From assembly GCA_963969395.1 (NCBI GenBank), contig OZ017795.1:34143063-34207062 (forward strand): a stretch of 64,000 nucleotides of DNA, read 5' to 3'. Positions 63,320 to 64,000 of the stretch are shown piece after piece. Numbering within the stretch: position 1 is the stretch's first letter; each line of letters opens with the position of its first letter. The translations under genes and the position numbers were made by a program. This DNA comes from Pseudoscleropodium purum (lineage: Eukaryota > Streptophyta > Bryopsida > Hypnales > Brachytheciaceae). The notes under the pieces were generated by a model, which was given only the letters and a program-made list of their open reading frames with translations, did no database searches and was not told the DNA's origin.

Positions 63320-64000
63320 CATAAAATATATTAGATAAATCAACATGAACAAATCAATGATTATATATTTCATAGATCTATTCTTCATCAATCAAATAAG
63401 AGTGCATGTGCAAATATAGATAAAGATGGTTTCTCCATTTGTTCCCAAAAAATAGATAAACAAATAGAGAATGATATGAAGTGAATGTTACTTGGAGAAT
63501 TGGAGGGAAAGAAATTGAAGTACTCAATTGCATTTTATTAAATTGGAAAATTGCATGTGAATGGCATGAATTAATCTTCATAGATGCTAAACTCATACGA
63601 GTTGCATTTCAACATTTATGATTTATACAATTGATTAAATTGAAAGCTCTTGTAATTACATTTTCAAATTTTCGATTCAATCATTCAAATTTGCAAGAGT
63701 GATTTATGATAGATTTATAACTTTAAATGTGAAAGCATTCAATGCCTTTATGCGTTTGTTCATCAATATATTAATTTTAAATAAATAATATATATTTTTT
63801 ATAATATATGCATAAACCATTGCATTAAAAAGAACAAAAACTAAGAGCCAAGCCAAATAGGCTGGTCAAATGAAGAGAACAAGAGAACAAGAGCCCTACG
63901 AGAAAGCAAAGGAAAAAAAAGAAAATATCAAAAGGATTCAAAGGAAGGAGCAAGATACATTCTTGCAAGACCGTAGAATACATAATGATTTCAAAATCCA
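62490..64000. other. Gene-free AT-rich stretch
   Basis: No supportable gene. Positions 62930-63070 weakly match 14070-14260. A (TA)n run lies at 63278-63315. Confidence 0.45.
63278..63315. repeat. (TA)n microsatellite
   Basis: An uninterrupted TA run of about 18 units. Confidence 0.95.

Noticed and set aside
1..64000. tRNA, rRNA or snoRNA genes
   Set aside because: I scanned for tRNA T-loop words and rRNA-like blocks and saw none convincing; a tRNAscan/Infernal run would be decisive.

Overview
This window reads as land-plant nuclear DNA. It is AT-rich, its protein-coding genes are split by short GT-AG introns, it encodes a chloroplast import receptor, and its gene-free stretches are full of decayed mobile elements. 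Compact introns and the kinase-like and ParB/methyltransferase-like relics suggest a seed-free plant such as a moss, but that is an inference from family recall, not from a marker.

Layout. Positions 1-15.9 kb are AT-rich and gene-poor. They hold foldback elements, dispersed repeats and one GC-rich island near 5.4-6.6 kb. Positions 16.3-39.7 kb form a gene island with three intact genes, all on the minus strand. These are a TOC159-family preprotein receptor GTPase (6 exons, 1437 codons or slightly more), an SLC35D/UGNT1-like nucleotide-sugar transporter (10 exons, 335 aa) and a LETM1-family mitochondrial inner-membrane protein (14 exons, 792 aa). I rebuilt all three exon by exon; every junction is GT-AG and every total length is a multiple of three. 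The three act in plastid, Golgi/ER and mitochondrion, and nothing suggests they work together beyond being housekeeping membrane-traffic and transport genes.

Positions 39.8-64 kb are again repeat-rich. They hold a decayed multi-exon gene (42.7-46.6 kb) whose fragments look like a ParB-like N-terminal part followed by a beta-class amino-methyltransferase-like C-terminal part. They also hold CACTA-like termini, a small inverted-repeat element, a regular 34-bp tandem array, a fossil Ty3/gypsy RNase H segment, and a kinase-like gene (60.4-61.9 kb) with two in-frame TAA codons. The kinase-like frame sits between two CpG-rich repeat blocks in opposite orientation, which resembles a mobile element that carries a kinase-like cargo. 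The kinase block and the ParB/methyltransferase relic are the best candidates for something undescribed.
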